Shown piece after piece: positions 36,611-38,177 of a stretch of DNA of 38,177 nucleotides. The stretch spans positions 1-38,177 of the forward strand of contig NZ_ATYS01000048.1 of assembly GCF_000427805.1 (NCBI RefSeq). The letters run 5' to 3'. Position 1 is the stretch's first letter; each line of letters begins with the position of its first letter. A program made the position numbers and the translations under genes. This DNA comes from Budvicia aquatica DSM 5075 = ATCC 35567 (lineage in GTDB: Bacteria > Pseudomonadota > Gammaproteobacteria > Enterobacterales > Enterobacteriaceae). A model generated the notes under the pieces. It did no database searches, was not told the origin of the DNA, and worked only from the letters and a program-made list of their open reading frames with translations.

Positions 36611-37807
36611 ATGCCCTTAACAGCCAAACAGATTGAAGCTGCTAAACCTCAAGAAAAAGAATACAAGCTTACTGATGCTCAGGGGCTATATCTTTTAGTA
36701 AAACCATCAGGCGCAAAATATTGGCGTTATAAATATCGTTTTGCAGGAAAAGAAAAAAAACTAGCTATCGGTGTATACCCTAATATATCTCTTGCACAAG
36801 CACGCTTACAACGTGATGGGGCCCGTAAACTACTATCCGAGAATACAGACCCATCACAGGTAAAACAGAACCAAAAACAGGCCCACCGAACCATTCATAT
36901 TAATACATTCAAAGCAATTACTGACGAATGGCTTATATTCAAAGAGCGGCAATGGAGCGCAGAATACAAAAAGAGTACAGAAAATCGTTTTAAAATGTAT
37001 GTATATCCTTTCATTGGCAAACGCCCCATCACAGATATTACTCCAATGAATGTATTAGAATGCTTAAGGAAAGTAGAGATGACAGGAAAACTCGAAACTC
37101 TTCGTAAAACAAGACACGCCTGCCTCCAAGTATTCGCATATGCAATAATAACAGGAAGGGCAAAATCAAACCCCGCAGATTATCTAAGCAATGCTCTTGC
37201 ATCTCCAGAGAGTGAAAACCATCTTAGCCTGACTATTGATCAACTACCGAAATTTTTGCGAGACTTGCGTTACTTAAAGGTAAATCCTCTAATGCAATTA
37301 GCTGTAAAACTATTACTACTTACAGGATTGCGTTCTCAAGAAATTCGTTACGGTACATGGGACGAAATTGACTTAGATAAAGCGGTATGGGTAATCCCTT
37401 CGGAGAGAATGAAAATGCGGCGTCCACACATTGTTCCTCTTTGTAAACAAACCATAGAATTAATTGAAATTATTAAAATTTTTACCAAAAAAATGGAGTC
37501 ACCTTACATTCTGCCAGGCCATTTTGACACCCAAAAACCCCGAGCCCGACGCGCTATTAACTATTGTCTACTACAATTAGGCTGGTTGAACAAAATTACA
37601 GCCCACGGCTTCAGGCACACGATGAGTACCATATTACATGAGCAAGGTTATAACACCGCATGGATTGAAACCCAGCTTGCTCATGTGGATAAGAACTCTA
37701 TCCGTGGAACGTATAACCACGCTCAGTATCTGGATGGCCGGCGTGAGATGTTGCAGTGGTATGCCGACTATATCGATAAACTCGAAAAGGAAGGCGTAGT
37801 CTGTTGA
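36611..37807 (+). CDS. P4-type tyrosine recombinase (element integrase)
   Basis: The 398-aa product is a site-specific recombinase that integrates and excises a mobile element. It has the N-terminal DUF4102 arm-binding domain (residues about 1-90, with LTDAQGLYLLVKPSGAKYWR and LAIGVYPNISLAQAR). A SAM-like core-binding domain spans about 97-185 and the catalytic domain about 205-385. The catalytic set is complete: Arg241 (LLTGLRSQEIR), Lys268, His332 and Arg335 (AHGFRHTMST), His358 (LAHVD) and Tyr368 (GTYNHAQYL). The gene is visibly richer in A and T, with many A-runs, than the cys genes beside it, which fits transfer. AAGGAATG precedes the ATG. P4-type integrases mostly use tRNA genes; here none is seen. 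Confidence 0.95.
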   Translation: MPLTAKQIEAAKPQEKEYKLTDAQGLYLLVKPSGAKYWRYKYRFAGKEKKLAIGVYPNISLAQARLQRDGARKLLSENTDPSQVKQNQKQAHRTIHINTFKAITDEWLIFKERQWSAEYKKSTENRFKMYVYPFIGKRPITDITPMNVLECLRKVEMTGKLETLRKTRHACLQVFAYAIITGRAKSNPADYLSNALASPESENHLSLTIDQLPKFLRDLRYLKVNPLMQLAVKLLLLTGLRSQEIRYGTWDEIDLDKAVWVIPSERMKMRRPHIVPLCKQTIELIEIIKIFTKKMESPYILPGHFDTQKPRARRAINYCLLQLGWLNKITAHGFRHTMSTILHEQGYNTAWIETQLAHVDKNSIRGTYNHAQYLDGRREMLQWYADYIDKLEKEGVVC

Positions 37808-37850
37808 AGAAAAGGTATTTGGCGTTCTAAGGCAGTCAGTAAAATAAAGA

Positions 37851-37886
37851 AAATAGAGGGGAGGCTTTTTAGCCTCCCCTCTATTT
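37851..37886. terminator. Terminator of the integrase gene
   Basis: AAATAGAGGGGAGGCT pairs perfectly with AGCCTCCCCTCTATTT around a TTTT loop, a 16-bp stem 44 bp after the integrase stop. It isolates int from the next gene. Confidence 0.85.
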
Positions 37887-37919
37887 GTTCATATTAAACT
37901 ATGCGAATGAGACGTATTT

Positions 37920-38177
37920 ATGAAAATAAAATCTACTCGACTAAAACGAAAAGCATCGCACTTAACCATCACCTGTGACTTACCGATTTTTAAACCCTTC
38001 ATTACCCTGCTGGCTAACGTCATCGAACGTCACCCAAAAGTCTTCAGCATCACACTCAATTACAGTAATGCGGACTACACGGCAGAAACGGGCGGTTACC
38101 GCCCTGTGGAAATTAGACTAGAAAGGAAACAGGATAATCGATGGTATATCTGTTACGTAACCGAGTTTACCTATACA
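37920..38177 (+). CDS. DUF2787-family protein, N-terminal part (cut by window edge)
   Basis: The frame from the ATG at 37920 is open to the window edge, 86 codons, and lacks its C-terminus. It reads MKIKSTRLKRKASHLTITCD and later contains ITLNYSNADYTAETGGYRPV, EIRLERKQDNRWYICYVTEF and TYT. The blocks YTAETGGYRPVEIRLE and WYICYVTEF resemble DUF2787, a family I know mainly from mobile elements and accessory islands of gamma-proteobacteria. Its function is unknown. It is the first cargo gene of the element that begins with the integrase. GAGACG is the best ribosome binding site candidate. Confidence 0.75.
   Translation, partial: MKIKSTRLKRKASHLTITCDLPIFKPFITLLANVIERHPKVFSITLNYSNADYTAETGGYRPVEIRLERKQDNRWYICYVTEFTYT

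Overview
The window looks like the chromosome of a gamma-proteobacterium of the order Enterobacterales. The translated FolD, CysS, PpiB, LpxH, PurE, PurK, YbbA/YbbP, TesA, YbbO, YbbN, QmcA, YbbJ, CueR, Sbp and Cys proteins closely follow the Escherichia coli sequences recalled from memory. However, the genes between these blocks differ from E. coli, so it is not Escherichia itself. A Budviciaceae-type genus (Pragia, Budvicia, Limnobaculum) is a guess only.

Left end (1-3337): the 5' part of a large autotransporter adhesin on the minus strand. It has a GTG start and an extended signal peptide (ESPR), and is cut by the window edge. Upstream is an AT-rich region of about 0.8 kb with a 55-bp palindrome, a second inverted repeat and three clustered GATC sites, one inside an OxyR-like ATAG-N7-CTAT element. 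This resembles the layout of Dam/OxyR phase-variable adhesin promoters.

Housekeeping block I (3338-10312): folD; cysS; an exported RidA-like protein and a decapitated IclR regulator placed between cysS and ppiB; then ppiB-lpxH and the PurR-controlled purEK.

Housekeeping block II (10313-20890): ybbP-ybbA divergent from and overlapping tesA, followed by ybbO and ybbN (cnoX), then an island of difference where E. coli has fetAB: a REP/BIME-like repeat, a Gly/His/Lys-tailed lipoprotein, an MFS carrier and an acidic lipoprotein. qmcA-ybbJ and cueR close the block.

Variable stretch and sulfur block (20891-36245): two small exported or membrane proteins, sulfate-binding protein Sbp, two unrecognised proteins next to a Tam-like methyltransferase, then cysGDNC and cysJIH on the minus strand. 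Together these cover sulfate capture, activation to APS/PAPS, reduction to sulfite and sulfide, and siroheme synthesis. A TetR regulator and MFS exporter pair with matching operators sits between the two cys operons.

Right end (36246-38177): directly upstream of cysJ lies a P4-type tyrosine recombinase preceded by short repeats that look like integrase sites and flanked by two strong hairpins, followed by the start of a DUF2787-family gene. This is the left edge of an integrated element whose cargo lies outside the window.
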